Source: Granulicella sibirica (GTDB lineage: Bacteria > Acidobacteriota > Terriglobia > Terriglobales > Acidobacteriaceae). From it: a stretch of 64,000 bases of DNA. The notes beneath the pieces were generated by a model that was not told the origin of the DNA, ran no database searches, and saw only the letters and a list, made by a program, of their open reading frames with translations. Below, piece by piece: positions 7,744 to 15,414 of this stretch. Within the stretch, counting starts at the first letter, position 1, and each line of letters opens with the position of its first letter. The stretch lies in the NCBI RefSeq assembly GCF_004115155.1, contig NZ_RDSM01000001.1, positions 1,178,001 through 1,242,000 on the forward strand, given 5' to 3'. Both the position numbers and the translations under genes were made by a program.

Positions 7744-8331
7744 CTTTTCAGGCACGTTTGCGAGGCGACGGCGCATGGACGCCGAAATGTGTTTGGGCTC
7801 GAAGATGATTCGGTCGAAGCCGTAGGCCAATCGGATATTTTTCTCCGGGCAGAAGAGGGCATAGACGATCACGTTGTCGCCGAGGTCCAGGACTTTCTCG
7901 AACCGAAGTCTCATATCGCCGATGCGGCCTTCGGCACCGAGTGCGTCTTCGATGTGTTCCAGGTTACGCGTCGCAAGGCCACGCTCGGGATCATCGACCC
8001 AGCGGATTCTGCTTTGCCCTTCGGTCGGGTAGCTCCACTGTGTGGTGCTGCCCCAGCGTATGGCGTGCGATGTACGAATGCAGATCTTGGGGTATCCGAT
8101 GTGGACAACACCTTTGATTTCAAGGTCGATATAAAACTCGAACTGGTAGAAGTTTCCGGGGACGAGATTAGGCTTACGCGGAGGCGGCGAAGCCGGCACT
8201 GTGGCCGGAGGGACTTTGCGCGGCATGGAAGAGGCAGGCGGCAGGATGGAGAGCGAGGGCGGCTCCTTGCTGATGCCACCAAAAAGGCGCTTCAGGAAAT
8301 CACCTGGCATTGTTTTTCTCCGCCGGGCCAT
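7717..8331 (-). CDS. Unrecognised protein with a proline-rich N-terminal linker
   Basis: 204 residues starting at ATG 8331 (MARRRK). Residues 1-55 are basic and then Pro/Ser-rich and probably disordered. Residues 56-185 look like a compact alpha/beta or beta-rich domain (FYQFEFYIDLEIKG, GYPKICIRTSHAIRWG, LRFEKVLDLGDNVIVYALF). There is no signal peptide and no transmembrane segment. I recognise no family. It lies upstream of the Shedu gene on the same strand, with 278 bases and a hairpin between them, so the two could have arrived together as accessory DNA without being co-transcribed. Confidence 0.6.
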   Translation of the reverse strand: MARRRKTMPGDFLKRLFGGISKEPPSLSILPPASSMPRKVPPATVPASPPPRKPNLVPGNFYQFEFYIDLEIKGVVHIGYPKICIRTSHAIRWGSTTQWSYPTEGQSRIRWVDDPERGLATRNLEHIEDALGAEGRIGDMRLRFEKVLDLGDNVIVYALFCPEKNIRLAYGFDRIIFEPKHISASMRRRLANVPEKASSDEPVA

Positions 8332-8354
8332 GCTAGCAGGGTTTGCTCGGGGCG

Positions 8355-9074
8355 CTAATGCCTGGCTGCATCAGGGGATTTCAGGAAGTTTGCCGGGGGG
8401 AGAACGGTGTTGGTGAAGCGTGCGGCGTAGACGTCGCCGGTGAAGAAGTCGCGCTTGTCGATGCGGGTTCCGACGGATGTGGTGCCTGGGGGGAGAGGCG
8501 ACAAGGTGATGGGGATTTCGCCCTGCAAGGCTCCGTCGACGTAGCCGCGCAGGGTCTTGCCGTCGTAGGTCGCGGTGACGGCGTACCAGCGATCGAGTGG
8601 GTGGAGATGCGGTGGGTCGCAGGCGATGGTGACGCCATGCTGCTCGACACCGTGATCGAAGTTGATGCCGACGGTATCGAGACACCACTGGTGATTGACG
8701 ATGCGGATCTCGAACATGCGGCGGGTTTGCGAGTTGCGGTCCTGGAGATGGAAGAAGCGCTGCGCGGGTGCGCCATGGGAGGAGGGGCGGAAGAGGACGT
8801 CGAAGGTGTAGGTGGGGGCGCCGGAGAGGGGCGCGGTGTCGAGGAGGAGGGCGTCGCCGGCGGGGTTGCCGCTTTCGGGGTTGGTGGGGTTGGTGTTTCC
8901 GTGGCCCTCGAAGTGGATGGCCTTGCCGATGGGGGTGTCGATGACGTGAGGGGTGCCGATGGTGGTGACGGGAGTGTCGCCGATGCGGGTGAGGTTGTCG
9001 AAGCGCCAGGTGGTGGCTTGCTGGGCGAGGGCGGGGATGGCGAAGGTGAGGAGGGCGACAGCCAGGAGTTTCAT
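8355..9074 (-). CDS. Secreted LamG/concanavalin A-like domain protein
   Basis: 239 residues with a clear signal peptide (MKLLAVALLTFAIPALAQ). The mature part has features of a LamG-like jellyroll carbohydrate-binding fold: IDTPIGKAIHFEGHG, YTFDVLFRPSSHG, FFHLQDRN, and RWYAVTATYDGKTLRGYVDG, the last being the typical LamG W-x-x-V-x-x-T-Y-D-G-x-x-x-x-x-Y-V-D-G stretch. The likely role is binding of extracellular glycans or cell-surface ligands; no catalytic residues are evident. It ends 24 bases before the start of the 8331 gene. Confidence 0.75.
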   Translation of the reverse strand: MKLLAVALLTFAIPALAQQATTWRFDNLTRIGDTPVTTIGTPHVIDTPIGKAIHFEGHGNTNPTNPESGNPAGDALLLDTAPLSGAPTYTFDVLFRPSSHGAPAQRFFHLQDRNSQTRRMFEIRIVNHQWCLDTVGINFDHGVEQHGVTIACDPPHLHPLDRWYAVTATYDGKTLRGYVDGALQGEIPITLSPLPPGTTSVGTRIDKRDFFTGDVYAARFTNTVLPPANFLKSPDAARH

Positions 9075-9173
9075 TGCAGATCAGCATACGCAATCGGCGG
9101 CGCGGCTTCCCGGTGGGATGATTTGGGTGATTTGCGCACAGACGCGGGGGTTGGCGTGACGTAGGCTTTGCGG

Positions 9174-9563
9174 ATGAAGATACCTGTCCGCTCGCTCTCC
9201 GTCTGCGTTCTGCTCGCTTCGCTCGCCTGTGGGGCACAGACGCCTGCACCGCTTGCTCCGGTGCCGACAACCAAGATCCTGGCGATTGGCCGGCTGAAGG
9301 CTGCTCCGACGGCGGAGCAGAGGAAGCTGCTGGGCTCCAAGGAAGTGCCGGAGACGGTGAAGCTCTATCTGGCGGGGAAGATCGACCAGTGGTACTCGAT
9401 CCGGAACGACAATGGGGTGGTGTTCGTGATGAACGTGTCGACGGTGGAGGAGGCGCATGCGCTGCTGGAAGCGCTGCCGCTTGGACAGGCGAAGCTGATG
9501 ACGTTCGAGCTGATTCCGCTGGGGCCGCTGAGCCCGCTTGCACTGCTGGTGCGGGAGCCTTGA
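9174..9563 (+). CDS. Exported YCII/muconolactone-isomerase-like small protein
   Basis: 129 residues with a signal peptide (VRSLSVCVLLASLACGAQ). The rest (KILAIGRLKAAPTAEQRKLL, GKIDQWYSIRNDNGVVFVMNV, EAHALLEALPLGQAKLMTFELIPLGPL) matches the ferredoxin-like alpha/beta fold of YCII-related and muconolactone-delta-isomerase-like proteins. No active-site His/Asp pair is obvious, so enzymatic function is uncertain. I chose ATG 9174 over the in-frame TTG at 9168. It is transcribed divergently from the LamG gene across about 100 bases. Confidence 0.7.
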   Translation: MKIPVRSLSVCVLLASLACGAQTPAPLAPVPTTKILAIGRLKAAPTAEQRKLLGSKEVPETVKLYLAGKIDQWYSIRNDNGVVFVMNVSTVEEAHALLEALPLGQAKLMTFELIPLGPLSPLALLVREP

Positions 9564-9751
9564 GTGAATTGGAGCTGAAGTGTCCGATAGGAGACACGCA
9601 GGCATGTGCACGGCGAGTGGTCTGAGTTGCAGCCGGATACAAGCATTACGGCAGGTTTCGGACGATAATGCTGATGTGAGACTTATGCATAAGGCCTCAA
9701 GAGGCTACTGAGTGAGTTTCGGAACGCCGGGCTTATGCGTTGAAGTCAAGG

Positions 9752-10531
9752 ATGGCAGCAGATGGAGAGCATTTCTTGAACAGGGCCAGGAATTGTTCGT
9801 TGCCCGTTGCCCTTGTGACCGGCTCTACTTCTGGCATCGGTGCTGCGATTGCCCGCCGGTTATCCAGCGAGGGATATGCCGTGGTCCTTCACTCGCGCAG
9901 TTCAGCAGAAGCAGGCAATGCGCTGGCTACTGAACTTGGAAACGCTATTTACGTTCAAGCTGATCTGGCCGAGGATGCCGATAGAATCAGGCTCGTGAGG
10001 GAGTCGGTGTCTCGCTGGGACCGCCTTGATGTCCTTGTTAACAATGCCGGCATTAGCCGCGTTATTCCCCACACCGATCTTCTGGCGGCTTCGCCCGCCA
10101 TCTGGCATGAACTGCACGAAGTCAACGTGGTGGCCCCGTTTCGCCTGGTGGCGGAAGCTGCAACCGCTCTGAGAGCTGCGGCCACTCGCGGCCGACCGGC
10201 ATGTGTTGTCAATATCAGCTCACACGCTGGCGTCCGGCCCAAGGGCGCGTCCATCCCTTACGCCGCATCCAAAGCAGCACTAAACCATGTCACCCGCCTG
10301 CTCGCGTTATCGCTCGCCCCGGACATCAGAGTGAATGCCGTAGCCCCTGGTCTCGTGGACACGCCGCTGACAGCGGATTGGACAGCTGCCCAAGAGCTTT
10401 GGCGAGACCGTTCGCCCATGCGACGGCCAGCCAGCCCGGCTGATATCGCCCAAATCGTCATGATGCTGATAGCCTCCGACTACCTCACTGGTGAAATCGT
10501 CGTCTCGGACGGAGGCCTGAGCCTGACGTAG
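9752..10531 (+). CDS. Short-chain dehydrogenase/reductase (3-oxoacyl-ACP reductase-like)
   Basis: About 259 residues. It shows the classical SDR plan: the NAD(P) motif TGSTSGIG near residue 25, NNAG, a catalytic Ser in VVNISSHAG, the YAASK Tyr/Lys pair, and PGLVDTPLTADW. The C-terminal GEIVVSDGGLSLT is typical of FabG-like members. It is a cytoplasmic oxidoreductase with unknown substrate. The N-terminus is uncertain: TTG 9740 and ATG 9752 are both possible, and the first 20 residues before VALVTG are not conserved. Codon use looks less biased than in neighbouring genes, and a decayed antitoxin gene follows, so this part may be accessory DNA. Confidence 0.88.
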   Translation: MAADGEHFLNRARNCSLPVALVTGSTSGIGAAIARRLSSEGYAVVLHSRSSAEAGNALATELGNAIYVQADLAEDADRIRLVRESVSRWDRLDVLVNNAGISRVIPHTDLLAASPAIWHELHEVNVVAPFRLVAEAATALRAAATRGRPACVVNISSHAGVRPKGASIPYAASKAALNHVTRLLALSLAPDIRVNAVAPGLVDTPLTADWTAAQELWRDRSPMRRPASPADIAQIVMMLIASDYLTGEIVVSDGGLSLT

Positions 10532-10812
10532 CGGCGAGATCAGGCGGGATTGACGCATCGGAAACCGGTAACAAAGACGCGCTTCCCGAGGCAAATCGTC
10601 AATACACCTTCTCAAAAACCGTGAGTGCCTATAAGCATCTCGTGGCGAGTGGATCAGATCGCTGTGTCGCCACGATTCGACTTATCAAGAACCTGCCGAG
10701 CGAAAAGCGGCCAGTTCTATGTTTTGGCGCAACCCTCAACTCGATCATTGCCACCGCAAGGGGCTTGTAACGGATGTCCCAGGTCCACAACGTAATGCAT
10801 GTCGCGGTACAC
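10532..10812. other. Gene-poor interval, possible degraded coding remnant
   Basis: No intact gene can be supported between the SDR stop and the antitoxin remnant. All frames are short or interrupted. Because the antitoxin upstream on the minus strand is decayed, a partner toxin would be expected here, but no RelE/ParE- or PIN-type motif could be recognised in any minus-strand frame. Confidence 0.4.
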
Positions 10813-11005
10813 TCACTCCCACGGGATGACGGAGGAAGGATCCTGCGCGTATTCGCCATGCGCTGGTTGAGTTCCGCTGACTGCTCCGCGCGGTGATGGC
10901 CGGTGATTGCGCCTCGATGGCTTCCCAGAGCGCGTCCAGCAGATCGAATTTTTCCGCGACGGAGAGAGTACGATCTGGCTTGGAAGACTGTTCGTGGGTT
11001 TCAGC
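10813..11005 (-). pseudogene. Frameshifted addiction-module antitoxin remnant (CHP02574-like)
   Basis: Three minus-strand frames join into one recognisable antitoxin. Frame 1 reads LSVAEKFDLLDALWEAIEAQ (about 10972-10900), frame 2 reads EQSAELNQRMA, and frame 3 reads EYAQDPSSVIPWE then TGA at 10815-10813. Intact members of the RelE/ParE-partner antitoxin family have this order: a helix with LxxxLWxxI, then an AELxxRxxEYxxDPxxxIPWE tail. Two frame changes and the lack of an in-frame ATG after the TAA just upstream indicate decay. Sequencing error could mimic this but would need two separate indels in 70 bases. Confidence 0.55.
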
Positions 11006-11038
11006 TTAGGAAAGCTGGAGAGCAGGGTCAATCGGCTC

Positions 11039-12529
11039 TCAGAGGGGTCCCAGGGCATCCAGTTTCTTGGTGACGAGCTCGTTGAGGAGGGCGGGGTTGG
11101 CCTGGCCTTTGGAGGCGCGCATGACCTGGCCGACGAAGAAGGCGGCGACGGTCCTCTTGCCCTTTCGATACTGCTCGACCTGATTGTCGTTGGCGGCGAT
11201 GACCTCGTCGATCATGCCCTCGATGGCGGAGGAGTCGGAGATCTGCTGGGGCTTCTCACGCTCGTAGACGGCGGGAAAATCCTCGCTGTTGGCGAAGGCG
11301 GTGTCGAGGAGCTGCTTGAGCATCTTGCTCGAGAGGTCGCCGGATTCGAGGAGGTCGGCGGCCATGACGATGCCGGCCATGGAGACGGGGGACTGGTCCT
11401 GCTCGAGGTCGGCGAGGCGGAGACGGCTGGTGAGCTCGCTCAGGATGAGGTTGGCTACGCGGCGGGGATTCTTCGCCTGCTTGGCGGCGTCTTCGAACTG
11501 GTCGGCGAAGGCGCGGGTGGCGGTGAGCGTCATCGCGTCCTGCTCGCTGATGTCGTAGGCGGCGATCATGCGGGCGCGGCGGGCTTCGGGAAGCTCGGGC
11601 ATCTGAGCGAGGATGGAGCGCTGCCAGTCGGGACCGACGACGAGGGGCGGGAGGTCGGGCTCGGGGAAGTAGCGGTAGTCGTGGGCCTTTTCCTTGGAGC
11701 GCATGGAGTAGGTGCGACCCTCGGCGTTGTTCCAGAGGCGGCTCTCCTGCTGGACGCGGCCGCCGTCTTCGATGACGCCAATCTGGCGCTCGATCTCGTA
11801 CTCGACGGCGGAGCGGATGTAACGGAAGCTATTGACGTTCTTGACTTCGGCCTTGGTGCCGTACTCGGTGGCACCCTTGAGCATGACGCTTACGTTGGCG
11901 TCGCAGCGGAGGGAGCCCTCTTCCATGTTGCAGTCGCTGACGCCGGTGTAGAGGAGGATCTCTTTGAGCTTGGTGAGGTAGTCGAAGACCTCGTCGGCGG
12001 AGCGGAGGTCGGGCTCGCTGACGATCTCGACGAGCGGCGTGCCGCAGCGGTTGAGGTCGATGTAGGTCTTGTTGATCGAGTCGGCGAAGCCATCGTGGAC
12101 GCTCTTGCCGGCATCCTCTTCCATGTGGAGGCGGGTGATGCCGATGCGCTTGGGTTCTCCGTTGGGGCCGGGCACGAAGAGATGGCCGTTTTCGGCGATG
12201 GGCTTGTCGAACTGCGAGATCTGGTAGCCCTTGGGGGAGTCAGGGTAGAAGTAGTTCTTGCGGGAGAAGATGCTGCGCTCGCGGATCTCGCAGCCGATGG
12301 CTTTGGCGGCGAGCACGGCGTACTCGACGGCCTGGCGGTTGAGGACGGGCAGGGCTCCGGGAAGGCCGAGGCAGGTGGGGCAGCAGTGGGTGTTGGGGTC
12401 GCCGCCGTACTGGTTGACGCAGCCACAGAAGGCCTTGGTGCGGGTGAGGAGCTGGACGTGCACCTCGAGGCCGATAACGGGCTGGTACTTGGCGAGAATC
12501 TCTGGCGAGAGTGCGGCTGCGGTGGGCAT
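11039..12529 (-). CDS. gatB: Aspartyl/glutamyl-tRNA(Asn/Gln) amidotransferase subunit B
   Basis: 496 residues. It is the tRNA-binding/kinase subunit of GatCAB, which converts misacylated Glu-tRNA(Gln) and Asp-tRNA(Asn) to the amidated forms in the cytoplasm. The start YQPVIGLEVHVQLLTRTKAFC and the following CVNQYGGDPNTHCCPTCLGLPGALPVLN contain the family Cys residues for zinc binding; RIGITRLHMEEDAGKS and DLNRCGTPLVEIVSEPD are further GatB signatures. The last 150 residues form the helical and YqeY-like tail that contacts tRNA. ATG 12529 is preferred to the adjacent TTG. gatA and gatC are not adjacent, so the complex is encoded at dispersed loci. Confidence 0.96.
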   Translation of the reverse strand: MPTAAALSPEILAKYQPVIGLEVHVQLLTRTKAFCGCVNQYGGDPNTHCCPTCLGLPGALPVLNRQAVEYAVLAAKAIGCEIRERSIFSRKNYFYPDSPKGYQISQFDKPIAENGHLFVPGPNGEPKRIGITRLHMEEDAGKSVHDGFADSINKTYIDLNRCGTPLVEIVSEPDLRSADEVFDYLTKLKEILLYTGVSDCNMEEGSLRCDANVSVMLKGATEYGTKAEVKNVNSFRYIRSAVEYEIERQIGVIEDGGRVQQESRLWNNAEGRTYSMRSKEKAHDYRYFPEPDLPPLVVGPDWQRSILAQMPELPEARRARMIAAYDISEQDAMTLTATRAFADQFEDAAKQAKNPRRVANLILSELTSRLRLADLEQDQSPVSMAGIVMAADLLESGDLSSKMLKQLLDTAFANSEDFPAVYEREKPQQISDSSAIEGMIDEVIAANDNQVEQYRKGKRTVAAFFVGQVMRASKGQANPALLNELVTKKLDALGPL

Positions 12530-12708
12530 CAACTGAGATTTTATCAGTGGGGAACAGAACGAAAGCCGGTGTTTTCCCTACGCGACGGGTGTCCGGTCGA
12601 GGCGGAGGCGGCGTGCCAGTACCAGCCCGACGTGTTACCGAGAATTAACAGAGTGTGAGGTACCGAACGGTTACTCTTGGGCCTTGCCGAAGAACGTCAG
12701 GGAGGCGA

Positions 12709-13038
12709 ATGGAAGCGCAAGAGTTGTGGTGTGAGGTGGAGAAGACCACTGAAGATAACGGCGGCCGGCTGGCTACGGTGACGTGCCATGGACGTTTGGT
12801 TGCTGGAACATCGGAAGCCATCAAGGCAACTGTGAAACCCCTGATCACCGACGGTGGCCGGATCATCGTGGATGTCGGCGACCTGCAGTACATCGACAGC
12901 ATGGGGCTCGGTGCACTGGTGGGTTTGAAGGTTTCGGCGATTGGCGCTGGATACTGCACGCTGGAGTTCAAGAATCTCTCGGACCGCTTGCAGGCGTTAT
13001 TGCGGATCACGAATTTGACGGATCTGTTCAAGTCCTAA
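12709..13038 (+). CDS. STAS-domain anti-sigma factor antagonist-like protein
   Basis: 109 residues forming a single STAS domain. Visible are LATVTCHGRLVAGTSEAIK (first strands), GGRIIVDVGDLQYIDSMGLGALVGL with the Asp-Ser-x-Gly phosphorylation-loop motif (Ser in IDSMGLG), and a final helix DRLQALLRITNLTDLF. STAS proteins such as SpoIIAA/RsbV are cytoplasmic switches that bind anti-sigma kinases when dephosphorylated. ATG 12709 was chosen because GGAGGCGA lies directly upstream, whereas the longer frame has an unrelated N-terminus. No partner kinase or sigma factor is adjacent. A very strong hairpin ends the transcript. Confidence 0.9.
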   Translation: MEAQELWCEVEKTTEDNGGRLATVTCHGRLVAGTSEAIKATVKPLITDGGRIIVDVGDLQYIDSMGLGALVGLKVSAIGAGYCTLEFKNLSDRLQALLRITNLTDLFKS

Positions 13039-13048
13039 AGGTCTAAAT

Positions 13049-13102
13049 CGAACACAGGGGCAGGGATTCCGTAAACTACCGGATTCCCTGCCCCTGTGTT
13101 CG
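13049..13102 (+). terminator. Long hairpin: 23-bp inverted repeat with one mismatch
   Basis: The left arm (13049-13071, starting CGAACACAGGGGCAGGGA) is the reverse complement of the right arm (13080-13102) except at one base, around an 8-base loop. It starts 11 bases after the STAS stop. Only a short T-run (CGTTTG) follows, so it may end transcription of the STAS gene, stabilise its 3' end, or represent a mobile hairpin repeat. Confidence 0.7.
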
Positions 13103-13306
13103 TTTGACGATGGAGACGAGGATCTCGTGCCGGAGTGCGGGCTGCGGTGGGCACTCCCGTGGCAGTGGGAAAATGCCCGAAAACGCCAATACACGAGGCT
13201 TTTCCCTGGGGTACGGTGTCTCCAGCGCTTAAGATCCGCGGGCTGCTTCCTGGCCTGCGAATACCTCCCCGGAACGCAACTGTCCCCGAATCAAGGGACC
13301 AGGTAC

Positions 13307-14131
13307 ATGATGAATTCGACCCACGGAACCCTGAAATTTCGCTCCAGCGACGCGGTCTTGTTCGCGGCGATCGATGCTCCGCCACTCAATATGCTTGGGC
13401 CTGAACTGGTCAGCGATCTTGTCGAGCTGATCCAGTTGCTCGATAAGGGCGAACCCTACAAGGTCGTGGTCTTCTCGAGCGCAAACCCGAACTTCTTCAT
13501 CTCTCACGTGGACACGACCAAGATCAAGGAGTACCGGCAGGCTGCCGCGGCGTTGACGGGAGAAGCATCGATTGCCCTGCTCTTCCGGCGCCTGAGCCGT
13601 ACGAAGGCTGTCAGCATTGCTCAGATCGAGGGGCGGGTTCGGGGTGCCGGGAGCGAGTTTGTGATGGCGTGCGATCTCAGGTTCGGAGCCAGGGAGACGG
13701 CGATTCTTGGGCAAAATGAGGGCGGAATGGGCGTGCTGGCCGGTGGAGGTGCGGCTCAATATCTTTCGCATTTGATGGGGAGGGGACGCGCCTTAGAGAT
13801 CATGCTGACCGCTGACGACTACAGCGCCGATCTGGCGGAGCGCTATGGCTGGATCAATCGCGCGGTGCCCCAGGCGGAGATCGACGGATTTGTCTCGACG
13901 ATGGCTCATCGCATTGCGCGCTTCCCAGCGAGGGGGCTGTGGGAGATCAAGGCGAGGATGAACGACCTGACGCTGAACCCGGAAGACAACTTCCGTCGCG
14001 ATTCCGACGCATTCGCGCAGGGCCTCAAGGATCCGGAGGCCCAGGCGGTGATCCAACAAGCGGTCGAAAAGGGCTTCGGCACGTCCGAAGAGGCGGAGCT
14101 CAACCTAGGCAGGATGCTGGGAGAGCTTTAG
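13307..14131 (+). CDS. Enoyl-CoA hydratase/isomerase (crotonase) family protein
   Basis: About 274 residues. Crotonase-fold features are AAIDAPPLNMLGPELVSDL at the start, YKVVVFSSANPNFFISHVD where the oxyanion-hole loop lies, and a second loop AQIEGRVRGAGSEFVMACDLRFGARETAILGQNEGGMGVLAGGGAAQYL. In true enoyl-CoA hydratases the second loop is G-x-x-x-G-G-G-x-E-L with a catalytic Glu. Here GAGSEF and QNEGGMG keep the scaffold, but catalytic identity is uncertain, so it could hydrate, isomerise or hydrolyse acyl-CoAs. ATG 13307 and 13310 are both possible. The longer frame from 13127 overlaps the hairpin region and is unlikely to be real. Confidence 0.85.
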   Translation: MMNSTHGTLKFRSSDAVLFAAIDAPPLNMLGPELVSDLVELIQLLDKGEPYKVVVFSSANPNFFISHVDTTKIKEYRQAAAALTGEASIALLFRRLSRTKAVSIAQIEGRVRGAGSEFVMACDLRFGARETAILGQNEGGMGVLAGGGAAQYLSHLMGRGRALEIMLTADDYSADLAERYGWINRAVPQAEIDGFVSTMAHRIARFPARGLWEIKARMNDLTLNPEDNFRRDSDAFAQGLKDPEAQAVIQQAVEKGFGTSEEAELNLGRMLGEL

Positions 14132-14153
14132 GAGTCCTCCCGCGAAGACAGAA

Positions 14154-14177
14154 AAAGGACCCCGATCGGGGTCCTTT
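14154..14177. terminator. Bidirectional intrinsic terminator
   Basis: A perfect 24-base palindrome (AAAGGACCCC centred on GATC) lies between the convergent crotonase and FecR-domain genes. A-rich sequence precedes it and CTT follows, so both strands have stem plus U-rich tail. It fits a shared terminator. Confidence 0.75.
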
Positions 14178-14204
14178 CTTGTCCAGTCGCACAGGGTTTC
14201 ACTC

Positions 14205-15182
14205 TTAGCGGTGGCCCCCTCCGCCGCCGCCGTGGAATCCGCCGCCGCCAGCGAAGCCTGAAGCGTGGGCTACATTGCCGTTGCCGCCGGGGCGAGCGCC
14301 CGGGTTAGTGCCTGCGCGGTAAATGCCAGTTCCGCGGATGCCGCCACGGTTATAGAAGCCGCCGCGCCCGTACCCATAGCCGCCGTAGATGAAGCCACCT
14401 CCGTAAAGATAACCGGGCGAGTAGAAGCCGTAGCCGAAGGGGTTCCAGAAGAGGCCGTCACCGGGAAGCCAGGAGTAGCCGTAGGGGCCGCCGGCCCAGT
14501 ACCAGCCGGGGTTGAAGTCGGCTGCGCCTTCGTATTCGGTGGCCAGAGAGAGGTTCGCTTCGCCGAGGTACTCGGAGCGGAGGCTGCTCCACTGCAGGAG
14601 GTCATCCTGCGATTTTTCCTTGTCGAACTTCTGCGGCTTTGCGGGCTCTCCGTTGAGGGCGAGCTGGCGGCCGTCCTTCACATCGATGGGCTTGATGTCG
14701 GTCTGGAGATTCGTGCCGGGGTAGACGGCGGCTTTGCCGTCGAAAACACGGACGGTTGAGGTGCCGGAGTCGAAGGTATAGAGGCCGTTCTTGAGGAGGT
14801 GCGTCTGGCCATTCTTCATGTCGACGAGGAGGCGGTTCTGGGGAAAGAGCTGATCAACCTCGACGTCGGCGCGGCCTTGCTCGAGACGGATCTCGGTGTG
14901 CATGAGATCGGGTGAGACCATCTGGACGGTGCTGTCTTCGGCGATGCGCAGGAAGACGCCGGGGGTGAGCAGGATTTCGGCTTTGCCTTTCGCAGTGGCG
15001 AGATACTGACTGGCTTCGAGTTCCGTGGTGCCGATGGAGTGGGGAGTGAGCGGGCGGCCCTCGATGGAGGCCTGACCTTCGACGTAGTTCAGAGTCCCTG
15101 GGCGGGCTGGGTTTGCGTTTTGCCCGAAGGCGGACGCGCACAGAGTCGCCAGGGAAAGCATAAGGGCTTTCATCCTTGGCAT
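14205..15182 (-). CDS. Secreted FecR-domain protein with Gly/Tyr-rich tail
   Basis: 325 residues with a signal peptide (MKALMLSLATLCASAFG). Residues 30-160 resemble the FecR/LysM-associated beta fold (GTLNYVEGQASIEGRPL, AEILLTPGVFLRIAEDSTVQM, TSTVRVFDGKAAVYP). From residue 215 the chain becomes Trp/Tyr/Gly-rich (NPGWYWAGGPYGYSWLPGDG, GGYGYGRGGFYNRGG) and ends GGGGFHGGGGGGHR. No FecI-type sigma factor or TonB receptor is adjacent, so this is not a standard FecIR system. The tail suggests a surface-exposed, flexible or structural role. ATG 15182 has GAGGTAG upstream, while the internal ATG 15173 begins the signal sequence proper. Confidence 0.8.
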   Translation of the reverse strand: MPRMKALMLSLATLCASAFGQNANPARPGTLNYVEGQASIEGRPLTPHSIGTTELEASQYLATAKGKAEILLTPGVFLRIAEDSTVQMVSPDLMHTEIRLEQGRADVEVDQLFPQNRLLVDMKNGQTHLLKNGLYTFDSGTSTVRVFDGKAAVYPGTNLQTDIKPIDVKDGRQLALNGEPAKPQKFDKEKSQDDLLQWSSLRSEYLGEANLSLATEYEGAADFNPGWYWAGGPYGYSWLPGDGLFWNPFGYGFYSPGYLYGGGFIYGGYGYGRGGFYNRGGIRGTGIYRAGTNPGARPGGNGNVAHASGFAGGGGFHGGGGGGHR

Positions 15183-15414
15183 GGTTACTACCTCTGTTTC
15201 TTTAGATGTGCGTTTGGGGGAAACGTCACACTTCCGGCGCCGTTTCGGGCGATTATCGCATAGCGTGTGCGATATCGAGAGTCAACGCCGCAGGTGGATT
15301 GCGACTCTAAGCAAAGGAAGATGGAGGCCTTACGACTTGTTGAAGATCACAGTGGCGGATGAGGCGAAGCAGTGCTCTGAAGCCGGTGCACGAAGCGTAC
15401 GCTCGGTGCACCGG

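Noticed and set aside
10907..12658. 583-codon plus-strand open frame opposite gatB
   Set aside because: It is antisense to a clear GatB. Its translation is Val/Gly/Glu/Asp-biased, a typical shadow of high-GC coding DNA, with no domain features.
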